64,000 nucleotides of DNA from Medicago truncatula. Lineage: Eukaryota > Streptophyta > Magnoliopsida > Fabales > Fabaceae. A model generated the notes under the pieces. The model was not told the origin of the DNA, did not search any database, and worked only from the letters and a program-made list of their open reading frames with translations. Location of the stretch: the NCBI RefSeq assembly GCF_003473485.1, contig NC_053044.1, forward strand, positions 384,501 to 448,500, written 5' to 3'. Position 1 is the first letter of the stretch, and every line of letters begins with the position of its first letter. Below, piece after piece: positions 48,663-59,663 of this stretch. The position numbers and the translations under genes were made by a program.

Positions 48663-48807
48663 AAAAATGCAGTGTAAGGCTAGATTGAATGTGTGTATGT
48701 ATTCAGACGGAACAACTAAAATTTCAAGTGTTTTTTTTTAGCATAATCATGATCTAAGTCCAGGGAAAGCACGATATTTTAGATCTAACAAAAATATTGG
48801 GGCTCGA

Positions 48808-50526
48808 ATGAAGAGGAGGTTAGAACTCAATGATCAAGCTGGGATTAATGCGAGTAGAAATTTTCGATCCTTGGTCGGTGAAGCAAATGGGTATGAGAAT
48901 CTCACATTTGGAGAAAAAGACTGTAGAAACCACATAGACAAAGTAAGACGATTACGACTTGGGACAGGAGATGCTGAAGCAATACAAAAATACTTTGTTA
49001 GGATGCAAAAGCAAAATAGTCAATTTTATTATGTAATGGACGTCGATGATGAAAGTCGGTTACGAAATGTGTTTTGGGCAGATGCAAGATGTAGGGCCGC
49101 ATATGAATATTTTGGCGAAGTCATATCTTTCGACACCACTTACTTAACAAATAAATATGACATGCCTTTTGCTCCTTTTGTTGGAGTAAACCATCATGGT
49201 CAGTCGATGTTGCTGGGTTGTGCTCTGTTGTCAAATGAGAATACTGAAACTTTTACTTGGTTGTTTAAGACTTGGTTAGAATGTATGCATGAACGTTCTC
49301 CAAATGCCATAATCACTGATCAAGACGGAGCAATGAAAAAGGCAATTGAGGTTGTCTTTCCGAAGGCTCGTCATCGGTGGTGCTTATGGCATTTAATGAA
49401 AAAGATTCCAGAAAAGTTTGGTAGACACTCTGACTACGAGTCTATCAAAACACTTTTGCATGATATTGTATACGATTCTTTTAGCAAAAGTGATTTTATG
49501 ATGAAGTGGGAAAATATGATTGAGTGTTACAAGCTACATGACAATGAATGGTTGAAAGGGATATTTGTTGAACGGCATCGTTGGGTTCCTGCATATGTAA
49601 GGGACACATTTTGGGCTGGAATGTCAACTACACAACGAAGTGAAAGTATGAACTCATTTTTTGATGGATATGTGACCTCAAAGACAACACTGAAGCAATT
49701 TGTTGAGCAGTATGATAATGCATTGAAAGATAAAATTGAAAAGGAAAACATTGCCGACTTTCGTTCTTTTAATACGGTTATTGCTTGTATTAGTCACTTT
49801 GGCTTTGAATTCCAATTCCAAAAAGCCTTTACCAATGCAAAGTTTCAGGAATTCCAATTGGAAATAGCTTCTATGATGTACTGTCATGCATGTTTCAACA
49901 GATTGGAGGATTTGGATTCAATATTTTCTGTTACAGAAAGTAAGAAAGTATATGACAAGATGAAAGATATTGTGTTCATGGTGCTCTTCAATGAAAAAGA
50001 CTTCATGTTAAAATGCACCTGCCACTTGTTTGAATTTAAAGGCATTTTATGTAGGCACATCCTTTGTGTGCTTAAGCTCATAGGGAAAACAGATTTCGTG
50101 CCATCTAATTATATTTTGGCACGGTGGAGGAAAGATATAAAGCGGAGGTATATACTTATTAAATGTGGTTTTGATAATTTGGCTGGAAAAACTGAATTGC
50201 AACGTGTTGATAAAGCTTGTGACGCCTTTTATGAATTTGCTTCAACAAGGATAAATAGTGAAGATGATTTAGTGAAAGTGATGAACTGGATTCAAAACAT
50301 GAAAATTGAGTTACCATGTAATGAAACATCTCCTAGAATTATAGAAGAAGATTGTTCAGTTCAAAGCCAAGCTACCATTCTTGATCCTAAACTGGCTCGA
50401 AGTAAAGGGCGTCCTCCTTCGAAAAGGAAGACATCTAAATTTGATCAGATTGTGAAGAAGAAGCTTGCACAAAAGAAAACTAAAAAGAACAACCAAAATA
50501 GTAAAAAAACTCAAGGTCCTGAATAG
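48808..50526 (+). CDS. MULE transposase (FAR1/FRS-like), right copy, N-truncated
   Basis: 572 open codons. The MULE transposase domain (about residues 100-205) has FDTTY (D109) and ITDQDG (D171), with GVNHHGQSMLLGCAL between; a SWIM zinc finger CTCHLFEFKGILCRHI is at 403-418; then a basic tail (KRKTSKFDQIVKKK). The copy begins inside the FAR1 domain, so that domain is lost, and the in-frame TAG at 48739-48741 closes the frame upstream. At its end GAG (left copy) has become TAG, just before a GTGAG donor. Later exons (about 50611-50735 and 50878-50970) would be untranslated. It might make a DNA-cutting domain without its binding domain; activity is doubtful. Confidence 0.75.
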   Translation: MKRRLELNDQAGINASRNFRSLVGEANGYENLTFGEKDCRNHIDKVRRLRLGTGDAEAIQKYFVRMQKQNSQFYYVMDVDDESRLRNVFWADARCRAAYEYFGEVISFDTTYLTNKYDMPFAPFVGVNHHGQSMLLGCALLSNENTETFTWLFKTWLECMHERSPNAIITDQDGAMKKAIEVVFPKARHRWCLWHLMKKIPEKFGRHSDYESIKTLLHDIVYDSFSKSDFMMKWENMIECYKLHDNEWLKGIFVERHRWVPAYVRDTFWAGMSTTQRSESMNSFFDGYVTSKTTLKQFVEQYDNALKDKIEKENIADFRSFNTVIACISHFGFEFQFQKAFTNAKFQEFQLEIASMMYCHACFNRLEDLDSIFSVTESKKVYDKMKDIVFMVLFNEKDFMLKCTCHLFEFKGILCRHILCVLKLIGKTDFVPSNYILARWRKDIKRRYILIKCGFDNLAGKTELQRVDKACDAFYEFASTRINSEDDLVKVMNWIQNMKIELPCNETSPRIIEEDCSVQSQATILDPKLARSKGRPPSKRKTSKFDQIVKKKLAQKKTKKNNQNSKKTQGPE

Positions 50527-52409
50527 GTGAGTATGAAATTTATAGTATTTATTTATTGATATTATAGATATAATAGTTGACAAGTCTAATTTAGGATTTT
50601 TTTATGGCAGGGCCCATGCATATCTAGAGGTCAAGAAATTGAATATGAAGTGTGTTACAGATCTCAACTTGGTGATGGAATTGGCACACAAGAGAGCATT
50701 CAAGTAAACAAAGAATATTCTAGTCAAGTAAATCAGGTGCAGATATAAGATTCGTTGTTCTATCTATTTCTATTTGATAATTCATATTCTAGATGATTCC
50801 ATACTTTTATTTTAAAATGCACCTGATATTACATTGCATACTAAGCATCCATGTTTTCTATGTAAATATTTTAGCAGGAGCAGAACAATGTATGGAGTGG
50901 TGAAAATGGTAGTGTAAATACTGTAGCTCCCTTCAATCCAAATCAAGAACATCTTGGTGAAGAAAACAAGGTGCAAATATAGATTTTGGTGTTGTTTTAT
51001 TTTTATTTAAAAATTAATATCATTTTGGTGTTGTTCAGATCTGTTACAGGTATTTGTTTGAAGTTTTCTTATTGTATGTAAATGCAATCTATTGGTTTTT
51101 TATTGTGTGGGAATACAATCAGATTTTAATACAAAAAAGACCAATCCCTTTGTCTCTTTTTGAAGGAACGACACCATATGAAGGATCAACACAATCATCA
51201 CAGAGACATAAGTTGAATGATCCAGCCATCAAAAGCCAAGATTAAGACACTGCTGTTACGAGTTTTTTTTTTGTTTTCTGCAGTCATGGTATGAGGGTCT
51301 GCATGATTTGCAGTTTGGGCGATGATTGGCTTTTTGTTGTTATGCTGTATAGCCACATGCCTTTTGTTTTCCCTGTTTCGGCCTTTGGTGCCTCCCGGTG
51401 TTTGTTTTCATCAGTGCGTGGAGACTTGTTTGTTTGGATTTGTTTGTAAACTCTAGCCTTTTGCACTCCTTGTGCTAGGCTTTATTGAATGAATTAATCA
51501 GTTATAAAAAATGACACCGCTCTTTCAACTTTTTAGCTTTATTTTGCGATCAAACTATAATATTTTTATTTGGAAGGAATATCATGTTATTGATGCTGAA
51601 AGAAATACTACTAAAGAATATTAAAACTTGAAGTACACAAATTGATGTTCCTGCACTTTTCATTCATTGACATGCATAACATAGACATGAGTAATATTAC
51701 ATTACATGGATAGTCTTAACACAGACTTCTTAAAAGCCAAATGCTCATTATTATTTTCTCTCTTTTTCCTAAAAGTCAAATGCTTGTCCTTGGATACTAC
51801 TTGTGTTAGTTTCTACAATCACATGAGATACAATAGCAGGATTAGTCTGTAACTGTTTCTGTTCATCAATCCAATTTAAGCACCATCACAGTCATGGTGC
51901 TAACGATCAGACCTCAACATGTGTGCCCGCCTTCAAAGCATCCCACATCAATATTAACCTTCAAAACACCCAAAGCCGTCTACAGGCTGCATTGAACACT
52001 TCAGCAAAGGAAGAAGCATAATGCACTATACTAACAGCCTCTAAATCCTAAGCCACCTTTGTTTTTACCTCTTCCCAATCTGTCCCAGCTCGTCCAATAA
52101 TACATATATGTAATTACAAGCCTTCACACAGTAACAATATTTCAGTTTGATATGGCCAACAGTGCTTGCACGCTTTCATTCAGTGCCAGAAGCCAACCAT
52201 GATCAATATCCTGTAACCAAAAACATATTTAGAGCAGAACAAAACATATTTTACTAAGTTGGTATACTTCTAATTATTGTGATAATTAATCACTTTCTTT
52301 CTTACTAAGTTGCACTCCTTGGTTACGACTCCAGATGCTCCAATTGCATGATTGATCATGGTAATTACAGTCTACATGGTCATAGAAACAAGATGGTCAA
52401 AAGCATTAG

Positions 52410-54541
52410 TGTAACACCCCGTTTTCCCAATATACAAATTTCTTAAACAATTATCAGAGTAAAAACCATAAACGGGATATCACATAGAAACGTAATCCAA
52501 AAACAGTTAAATGATAATTTAACCTTCACAAATATCTTTAACATAGCAGCGGAAAATCATAATCATAATTCGTAAAACGATTTGGCACGCAGGCCCAACA
52601 AGTATCTCAAAAGAGTTATCAAAACATAGGCAGTTCACGTAAAAGAATGAAGCATGTTATAGCATATAACCCCATCCCGTTACGTATCAGAGCGACCTAG
52701 ACGACACAGTGAGGCAAGGCCACTCACAGAAGCAACTGCACACTAAGCACGATCACCTGCAAGTTACCCATACGAAGGGCAACATTTTCAAGCAGAAGGG
52801 GTGAGATTTCATAATAAAATAACATTAATCAATGTAATTGCGAATCATAATTTAACATCATAATCATTCCATTATTAACTTTGCATAAATGCTAAACAGT
52901 TATCGCGTAATCATTATCCAATCATTATGAGGAACATAACATAATCAATAAACACTTATCACGTAATCACATATTCAATCATTATCAACAAGGCATCTTA
53001 ATCATGACAATGTGACAATGCTCCTAGACTCCTTATATGCATGTGGTACCAATCGTCATCATAAGTATTAATATACTTTAATCGTGCGGAGGACAAAGCT
53101 CCTATAAAACGTGCGGAGGACAAAGCTCCTAATTTTCGTGGTGAGGACTAAGCTCAATGATATGCTATGCATGGACTCTTAACAACAAAACACGTAATCA
53201 ACGTAATCAACATGCATCCAATAATTTGGAGCTAAACTTTATCATATACTTATGCACTTAGTTAAACAACGGAAGCAGCATAAACAAGTCACATATCAAG
53301 ATGATATTATTATATCAATAGCACATAAATTGCATTATTATCAAACCTTCTCATTTTGCATGAATATACAATACAATAGTTCTTAACCAATTAATATTAA
53401 TATAACTTAAACAACTCTACAGGCTGCATTAAACGTCATCACTAGGTCTCATTACCAGTTAGGGGTTCACTCTTGATCAACAAGTGCGACACAGATCGCA
53501 TAAACACATAAACAAGTTCATCCTGGTTGTACTCGCGAGGCGAGAGTACTTACTCGCCATGGCGAGCACCACTCAACTCACAAACTAAGCTTGTTCTGGG
53601 TTCCCTCTGATCCTACATTCATTCCTAATCAATACTAGGTATGTTCAGGTACTCAAAGGCATACAAGATTCAACTAAAAAGGTCGAAACACGAAATATGA
53701 CATGCACTCTGCCTAAGCTCGCGAGGCGAGGAAGGTTGCTCGCGAGGCGAGGAAGGTTGCTCGCCATGGCGAGTTGCACCAAACAACTCGCGAGGCGAAG
53801 GAAAGGGGCTCGCGTGGCGAGCGATGAAGTTCATCACTCGCGAGGCGAGGATCATCACCCGCCGTGGCGAGCGATGAACAGAAGCACGGGCAGACTAGGG
53901 TTTTTCTCAAAAATCCATCACACAACATGGTTCAAAGCCTAATTTTGATTCCAGAATTCATCCTAAACATATTCTAAGGTTAAAGGACGGTTTCTACATC
54001 AATCTAAACAAGTTTTACCGTTTGATCATCAATTTTTAGGGTTTTAACCTAATTCCAAAACTTTTCTAAATCAATCCTAACTTTGTCAATTAATCATCAG
54101 AATTACAACAATCAATGCTATTGAATTACTAGTCTCACCCTTACCTTGAATGAAGAAAATCGCAGCACTCTACCTTGATTCCTCTAGACTTGGCTTTTCT
54201 CCCTTCTTCCAAAAGTTTTCACGTACAATGAGTTTCTAAAATATTAGGTCTTCTCCTACTTATATCTTTTTCTAATTACTTATCTTATCTCACTTTCTCC
54301 CCCAAAACTATCTAAAATATCAAAACAGCCCTCAACTAAATATTTTATATTATTTTCAAATCTTTATTTTATTTAACAATAAAATAATTCCCATATCATA
54401 ATCAAATCCTTCAATACTCATAACTTAACACGTCATCGATCAAATCATCAAAACATACCAAAATCATGCATATACTATATAATTATAATATAATGGCCTA
54501 AACTCGATTAAATCAACGATTAAACGAAAGTGGGCGTTACA
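52410..54541 (-). mobile_element. Solo LTR (2,132 bp), right arm
   Basis: On the minus strand it begins TGTAACGCCC and ends GGGTGTTACA. The 5-bp repeat ATTAG flanks it (52405-52409, 54542-54546). It interrupts sequence that is continuous in the left arm near 41998-42010. Same family as the LTR at 44837, roughly 90% identical at the ends. The palindrome block at 53535-53880 is longer here, with about eight CTCGCGAGGCGAG / CTCGCCATGGCGAG units. ORFs at 53670-53942 are translations of that block and not genes. Confidence 0.9.
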
Positions 54542-54596
54542 ATTAGTCAATCTCTTTTTTTTTTTTTCCTTTCTGTTTGATATTCTAACAACTTCG

Positions 54597-55105
54597 TTAT
54601 ATAACAGAGGCATTACAAGAGACAATAACATCATTCAAAGGAAGGGGATATCCAAACCAAGACTTGTTCCCTACTTGCATATCATAACCTACAAGTCTAT
54701 GCGCTAAAACATTCAAATCTCTACCAATAAAGTTAACAGATACCTTACTAAAGGCATTCATAAGAGCTTTACAATCTGCCCTAATGCATTCCACTACAAC
54801 CAACACATCTGACTGCACAATGATTTCTTTTCTTTAATTCTTTGATCCTTCGCGTGCTGCATACACCAGCGGATGCCAAGAGCTTCAGCAATTGTAGGTT
54901 CAACTGTCATTTGTTCCTTTTTGCAAGCTGAGAATGTAGTTACACCTGTATAGTCATTGAACACGCAGCCAGATGCAGTATAGCCATCCGAGAAACAACC
55001 TGCATCAACAGAAATCACATGAGCATGAGAAGTTTGAATTAACTCCTGTCGTGCGCCCTGCTTCCAACTCTTCGTCTTCTTTGAGACATCTTCATTAATT
55101 TCCAC
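54597..55105 (-). pseudogene. RNase H-like (RVT_3) fragment, right arm
   Basis: Inverted copy of 41440-41948 with the same frameshift and identical predicted residues in both half-frames (103 and 73 codons). The break therefore came before the arm duplication. Confidence 0.75.
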
Positions 55106-55136
55106 AACAAAATCCCTTGCTGCATTGGCTATCTCA

Positions 55137-55163
55137 GGGGGGGGGGGGGGGGGGGGGGGGGGG
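55137..55163. repeat. Poly-G tract of 27
   Basis: The complement of the 27-C run at 41383-41409, with exactly the same length in the given sequence. Confidence 0.9.
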
Positions 55164-55289
55164 AAGGGATTGAAAATAATTTGATTTTTACAACATGTTA
55201 AAATTGTACTGCATATTATAGTTAGACTATAACATTTTAAAACTGAAAACAGTTTGAAAAGTAATAGAAAGGAAGAACTTCTTAAGCAT

Positions 55290-56822
55290 ACTGTACTCCA
55301 AAAGTGGTGAAGAACTTCTTAATCACTATCCCCTGAATGACAATAAGAGCCTTGACTTTCTTGAGATCCCTAAGTATCAAGCACAACTTAATATTCCGCT
55401 GAAGCAGTGATGCTACAACTAGCTGCCCTGAATATTAAGTCAAGTCAATTAATTTACAAACTCCCCGAATCAAAACTATTGGCATGGATTAATATGCACT
55501 TCTACATTTTACGGTTGTTTTCTGAATGCGTAAAATAACATTGCAAAGGAATTCCTTATTCCACAATTACATATTACCAACAACAAGGTTGTTAATACTA
55601 TTCATCAACAATATAGGTTGACTCTATGTCACATAAGCTAGTATAACTCACATGTCCTTGGATCGTAACTAGACTCTAATACCATATGAAAGTAAACAAT
55701 GCGAGAAAATGAGCGAAACATTTGTCATTGATCTCAACGGAATTATTGAATATTGAGTCAAACATGTCTTATTTACAAGATAAAAAAGTTGAACCAAAAC
55801 AAACAAACCGTAACAGAAATCTAACCAACTGTGACAGATTGCTAGCCAGTAACTACTAACTGTATAACTGATCTACTTTTAATTTTTTTTTTTTTTTTGA
55901 TATAGCAGATCTAACATAGAGTCAACTTAATAAACAAAACCCATAAGTCAGCAACTACTCTATGAATTGGCCGCGATCGTAAATGCATCTAGAGTGACTA
56001 ATCATTATATTTTTTCTATTTAGTTAAACAATATGTAAATATTTATGAAACATTAAGAACTTGTTTGGATTGACCTTCAACATTTTTGAGACTGTTTTGG
56101 AGAACTTATGAAAATAGCTCATGTTCATAAGATGTTTTCAACTTTTTTTTATAAGCTCTTGAAGATAACTTCTGAAAACAACTTATTACTCATACGAAAA
56201 CAGCTTATTCATAAGGACTTATCACGACAAACACTTATAATTTAAGCTGCAAATTAATTTGTTTATCCAAACAGGGCGGGCCTAAAGCAAATTCAAAATC
56301 AAACTAATTACAAAAGAAACAGAAGGAAGAAGAATAAATGAATGGTTACCAACACCGCCTGAACCACCAAGAACAAGGACAATTTGGAAGATGATGATGA
56401 GGGAGTATTTTGGTTATTATCAACAAGAGGTTTATGTGAGTCAGCTGAAACAGCTTTTGCGTAAAAGCGCTTATAACCGGAAGTCCGTTTAGAAGGGTAG
56501 TTATTAGGTAGTTGGTCAAACCAATGAATTAACATTTCTGCTAACATAAATCTACACATACCAGTGGATTTACCATCAATAATTACATCTCCCATATCAA
56601 ACTGTAAAGAAAGAAAACAGAGAAGATGGTAAGAAGGAGAAGATGACTTACCCCGAAGAAAAGAGAACTCGAATATGAAGCTATAGTTCCGTCGCGGTGG
56701 CCAGAGATGATGGAGTAGATGTGCTTTTCATTTCCAAACGGCTGCGGAAGGAAGAGAAACGGTGGCTGGAAAATAAGCTGCGGAGGAAAGAGAAACTGAA
56801 GTGCGATGACTGATTTTATCAT
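55290..56822 (-). pseudogene. Captured Rossmann-fold gene fragment, right arm
   Basis: Inverted copy of the left-arm fragment: leader ORF 56595-56308, donor after 56350, second exon from 55427 downward. Only a few base changes from the left copy (for example MRDV to MGDV, and Y to S in the leader ORF). Same frameshift before the GGSGGVG loop. Confidence 0.65.
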
Positions 56823-56937
56823 TTTTTATTTTAAAAAACTGTAGACACTGTAGCGCGTGGAAAAAAAGATTTTAAACGCGCCCGTGAAATTTCGTATGCG
56901 ACCGTCCGTACTAAATAGCAGTACTGTTTTTTTTTTA

Positions 56938-57073
56938 GTTACAAACTGCAGGTTTTATATTTAATTTAATCTTATTTTTGTTGGACAGAGAAAGTGTAGC
57001 GCGTGGAAGTAGAAAGTTTTCACGCTCCCGTGAGTATTCTTGCACAACACTTCCGTACAAAATAGCATTTTCC
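56938..57073 (-). repeat. MULE terminal inverted repeat B, outer copy
   Basis: Complement of 48527-48662. It forms the right boundary of the composite and is followed directly by TATACAAA, which also precedes the left end at 39619. Confidence 0.9.
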
Positions 57074-57081
57074 TATACAAA

Positions 57082-57888
57082 AAGACTAGTCTTCCTTTTT
57101 TCTTAGCCTATTCATTATTCTTCTCTCTATTCTCTAAACAAGTGAGTTCCCTCTTTTTTTTTTTTGCTGCTGATCATCTAAGTTGTGAAGGTTAGCAATT
57201 TTATTATCTTTTTTATTCATTCATAATTGAACCTGTATTTTTTTTCTTCATGTCTCTCTTTCCATTATCATATATTTTGTGTTGTTTTTGTCTATTTTGG
57301 ATGTTTTTTCTGTTTGTATATATTGTTGTTACTTCTATTTTGCGGTGCCGTTGATGTTGGGTTTTGAGGGTAATTGTTTGGGTGCCCTGTCCTCCCTTGG
57401 CGTGGGGCTTGTATACTTATATATCATAAATTGGAACCACTATATAGTTATTATTATCAAGGAAAATGCTATTTTTTTACGAAAACCAATGGCAAGAAAT
57501 CGACGAACGCTTTTGTATTGTGCTATTTCACCCATTGCTTGTCTCATACTCTTTTAGTATTGTGTCAAATGCTAAACTGATGAATATTTGTTAATTTTTT
57601 TATAAAAAAATAATATGATACTTTGTATTCGGCAATATGAGTGCATGTATACAAACAGATTAAATTATGAACAAATGCTAGTGATAAATTTATCATTCTT
57701 GTGTTTCTTGTGCAAAATATTTGTGGAGTAATAATTTGGTAAATCAATAATTTTATGGCATGCTTAACTATTCATAATTTGTTTACATATATAGCATTGT
57801 TTGATCCCTATTGTTAGATCACTTTAGTTAAGTATTGAGTCAGGTTAAATTATGAACAAATGATATTATCAATATTTAGTAGTTAAAT

Positions 57889-57959
<71 letters not shown>

Positions 57960-58157
57960 TCACAAGATATGGAAGAACAATCCATCTTTTTCAACTAATC
58001 ATCTTGCTCGTGTTTTAAGTTTAGATTTTTTGAATTATAATAGTATGTATGTATTAGAACTAGAATGACACATATATGTCCAAGAGATTTTAGTTAAATA
58101 GTTTTCCACACTTTTTATTATAGATATTTGATCTTCATTGTATGTATTAGAGCTAGA
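57082..58157. other. 5' flank of the Harbinger remnant
   Basis: No gene recognised; ORFs at 57279-57580 (+) overlap one another and have no domain. The leader of the Myb-like ORF may lie here. Contains the TA microsatellite below. Confidence 0.4.
57892..57956. repeat. (TA)n microsatellite
   Basis: About 65 bp of uninterrupted TA repeats. Confidence 0.95.
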
Positions 58158-59193
58158 ATGGCACCCAAAAAGGATTTGAAAGGGTCTGATGGAGATGAAA
58201 AAATTGCCGCAAAATGGGACGATTACAAAACAGAGATATTTTTGAAAATTTGTGTTGAAGAAGTTGATATCGGTAATAGGCCATCTTTACATTTTAATAA
58301 AGATGGATGGAAGAACATTCAAACCAAGTTTCAAGAGAGGACAACTTATGCTTATAACCGCTTTCAACTGAAAAATAGATGGGATGCCTTAAAAAGGAAA
58401 TTTGCATAATTTGCAAAATTAGTTGAAAAAGACACCGGACTTGGGTGAGATCATGATAAGAATATCGTCAAAGCTAGTGATGACTAGTGGACTACTAAGA
58501 GTAAGGTGTATTTGTGTTTGACTTTATAACTTTGTAATTATTAATTTTTTTCCTTATGTCTATCTTTCTTGTAATCATTTGTTTACATATTTTTTTTTAT
58601 TTGATATCTAGGAGGATCCTGAAGTTTTGAAATGGAAGAATGGGGGACCTAAATTTCTTGATTTGTTGGATAAATTTTTCAAGGGCCGGGTAGCTACTGG
58701 ATTTTCTATTTTAAAGCCATATCAAGATCCACCGGCTTTTAAAGCCATATTTGTTGGAAAATAATCTGAATATTGATAATGAAGGAGAAGATGATAGCTT
58801 TGAAGTTGGTAATAATGTTGAAGTAAATGCAACACCAACTCCTTCAAATATTGGTTTGAAAAAGAGGAAAAATATCGGGAAAGGAAAGATGGGAACAATA
58901 GAAAACTTCAACGATCTCTTGAACGTATTGTTGATGGGATGAATCATAAATCACCAACATTTGCGGATCCTTGTAGTTATGATAAGTGTCTGACAATGTT
59001 GGATGAGATTCCTTCCTTAGTACAAGGATCACATTTATACTTTTTTGCTATGAAACTCCTTGCCAATAAAGATAACAGTACAACATTTTTTCAGCTCATG
59101 AAGAAAGATCCTAACATGGCTTTTGATCGGATAGGCAGTCTTTCCAAGGAGCATAATCAAGGATTGAATATTTATTTGAGCAATGATAATTAG
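58158..59193 (+). pseudogene. Myb/SANT-like ORF1 of a PIF/Harbinger element, broken
   Basis: MAPKKDLKGSDG opens a Myb/SANT-like DNA-binding domain (KWDDYKTEIFLKIC ... FNKDGWKNIQTKF ... YNRFQLKNRWDALKRKF). TAA at 58407-58409 interrupts it. The expected continuation (KLVEKDTGLG) follows in frame with further stops, then after a GTGTAT donor and an intron of about 110 bp comes EDPEVLKWKNGGPKFLDLLDKF. The acidic middle (58751-58942) and the conserved C-terminal region (58939-59193) are in other frames. In PIF/Harbinger transposons this protein helps the transposase to bind DNA; plant genomes also hold domesticated copies. This one is disabled. Confidence 0.7.
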
Positions 59194-59379
59194 TTATTAT
59201 TTTATTTGATACAATGAAAGTTAGTAAAAATTATGTTAGAGTACTATGATATTGTTTTCTTACTTGATATTGGCTACTTTAATACTTATTTGGATACGTA
59301 TTATTTAACAATATTTAAATCAAATATTTTATATATTTTCTCTCTTTTATGTATTAATTTAGTTTAAATGTTGTGGCAC

Positions 59380-59660
59380 AGGATGTCCCAAAGCTCGGAT
59401 GAGAGTGATAGTAGTTTAGAAATGGAAATTGATTATGAACATAATAGTAGCTATCATATTGCAACAGTGTTGGCGGCCTATATTTAGTCACACATCATGT
59501 GTTGAAATATGTTGTGAAAGAAAAGAAAACTACATCAATTCTCACAGGTCACATGTGGTATAGAGAACTGATAAATGGAAATGACAACATGTTCTTTGAG
59601 CAACTCCAAATGAGGAAACATGTCTTCCATTTTAAAACCGTAAAATTGTCTCGAACAAAC
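59380..59660 (+). pseudogene. PIF/Harbinger transposase N-terminal fragment
   Basis: After a MSQSSDESDSSLEMEIDY-like start and several stops, one frame reads LTGHMWYRELINGND-MFFEQLQMRKHVF. This matches the conserved N-terminal segment of plant HARBI1-type transposases (LTG..W..EL..GN...F...RM.KHVF). The DDE catalytic region is absent; the foldback at 59664 follows instead. It lies in the same orientation as the Myb-like ORF, as usual for these elements. Confidence 0.65.
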
Positions 59661-59663
59661 CAA

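Larger units (their letters stand above)
48663..56937. repeat. Right arm: inverted copy of 39617-47834
   Basis: Starts in the middle of the FAR1 exon and ends with terminal sequence A in reverse. Every feature of the left arm recurs in opposite orientation; the ORFs for the RNase H-like halves are identical in translation. Homology extends a few bases into repeat B (TGTAAC at 48657), a possible microhomology join. Confidence 0.92.
39619..57073. mobile_element. 17.4-kb composite inverted Mutator-like element
   Basis: The left end is terminal sequence A (CTGCTATTTAGTACGG ...), the right end terminal sequence B (complement of GGAAAATGCTATTTTGTACGG...). The 8-bp repeat TATACAAA lies directly outside both (39611-39618 and 57074-57081). 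Inside is a large palindrome: left arm 39617-47834 and right arm 48657-56937. These are 6,137 and 6,144 bp once one solo LTR and its repeat are removed from each. The spacer 47835-48526 is single copy and holds the 5' part of the transposase gene. The arms are nearly identical but carry different LTR insertions and single-base changes, so they are not an assembly echo. Confidence 0.85.

Noticed and set aside
53670-53942. Arg/Ser-rich ORFs on both strands
   Set aside because: Pure translations of the CTCGCGAGGCGAG palindrome block of a solo LTR.
39617-56937. Palindrome as an assembly artefact
   Set aside because: The arms carry different LTR insertions with their own target repeats, and base differences (for example GAG/TAG at the exon end), so both are real copies.
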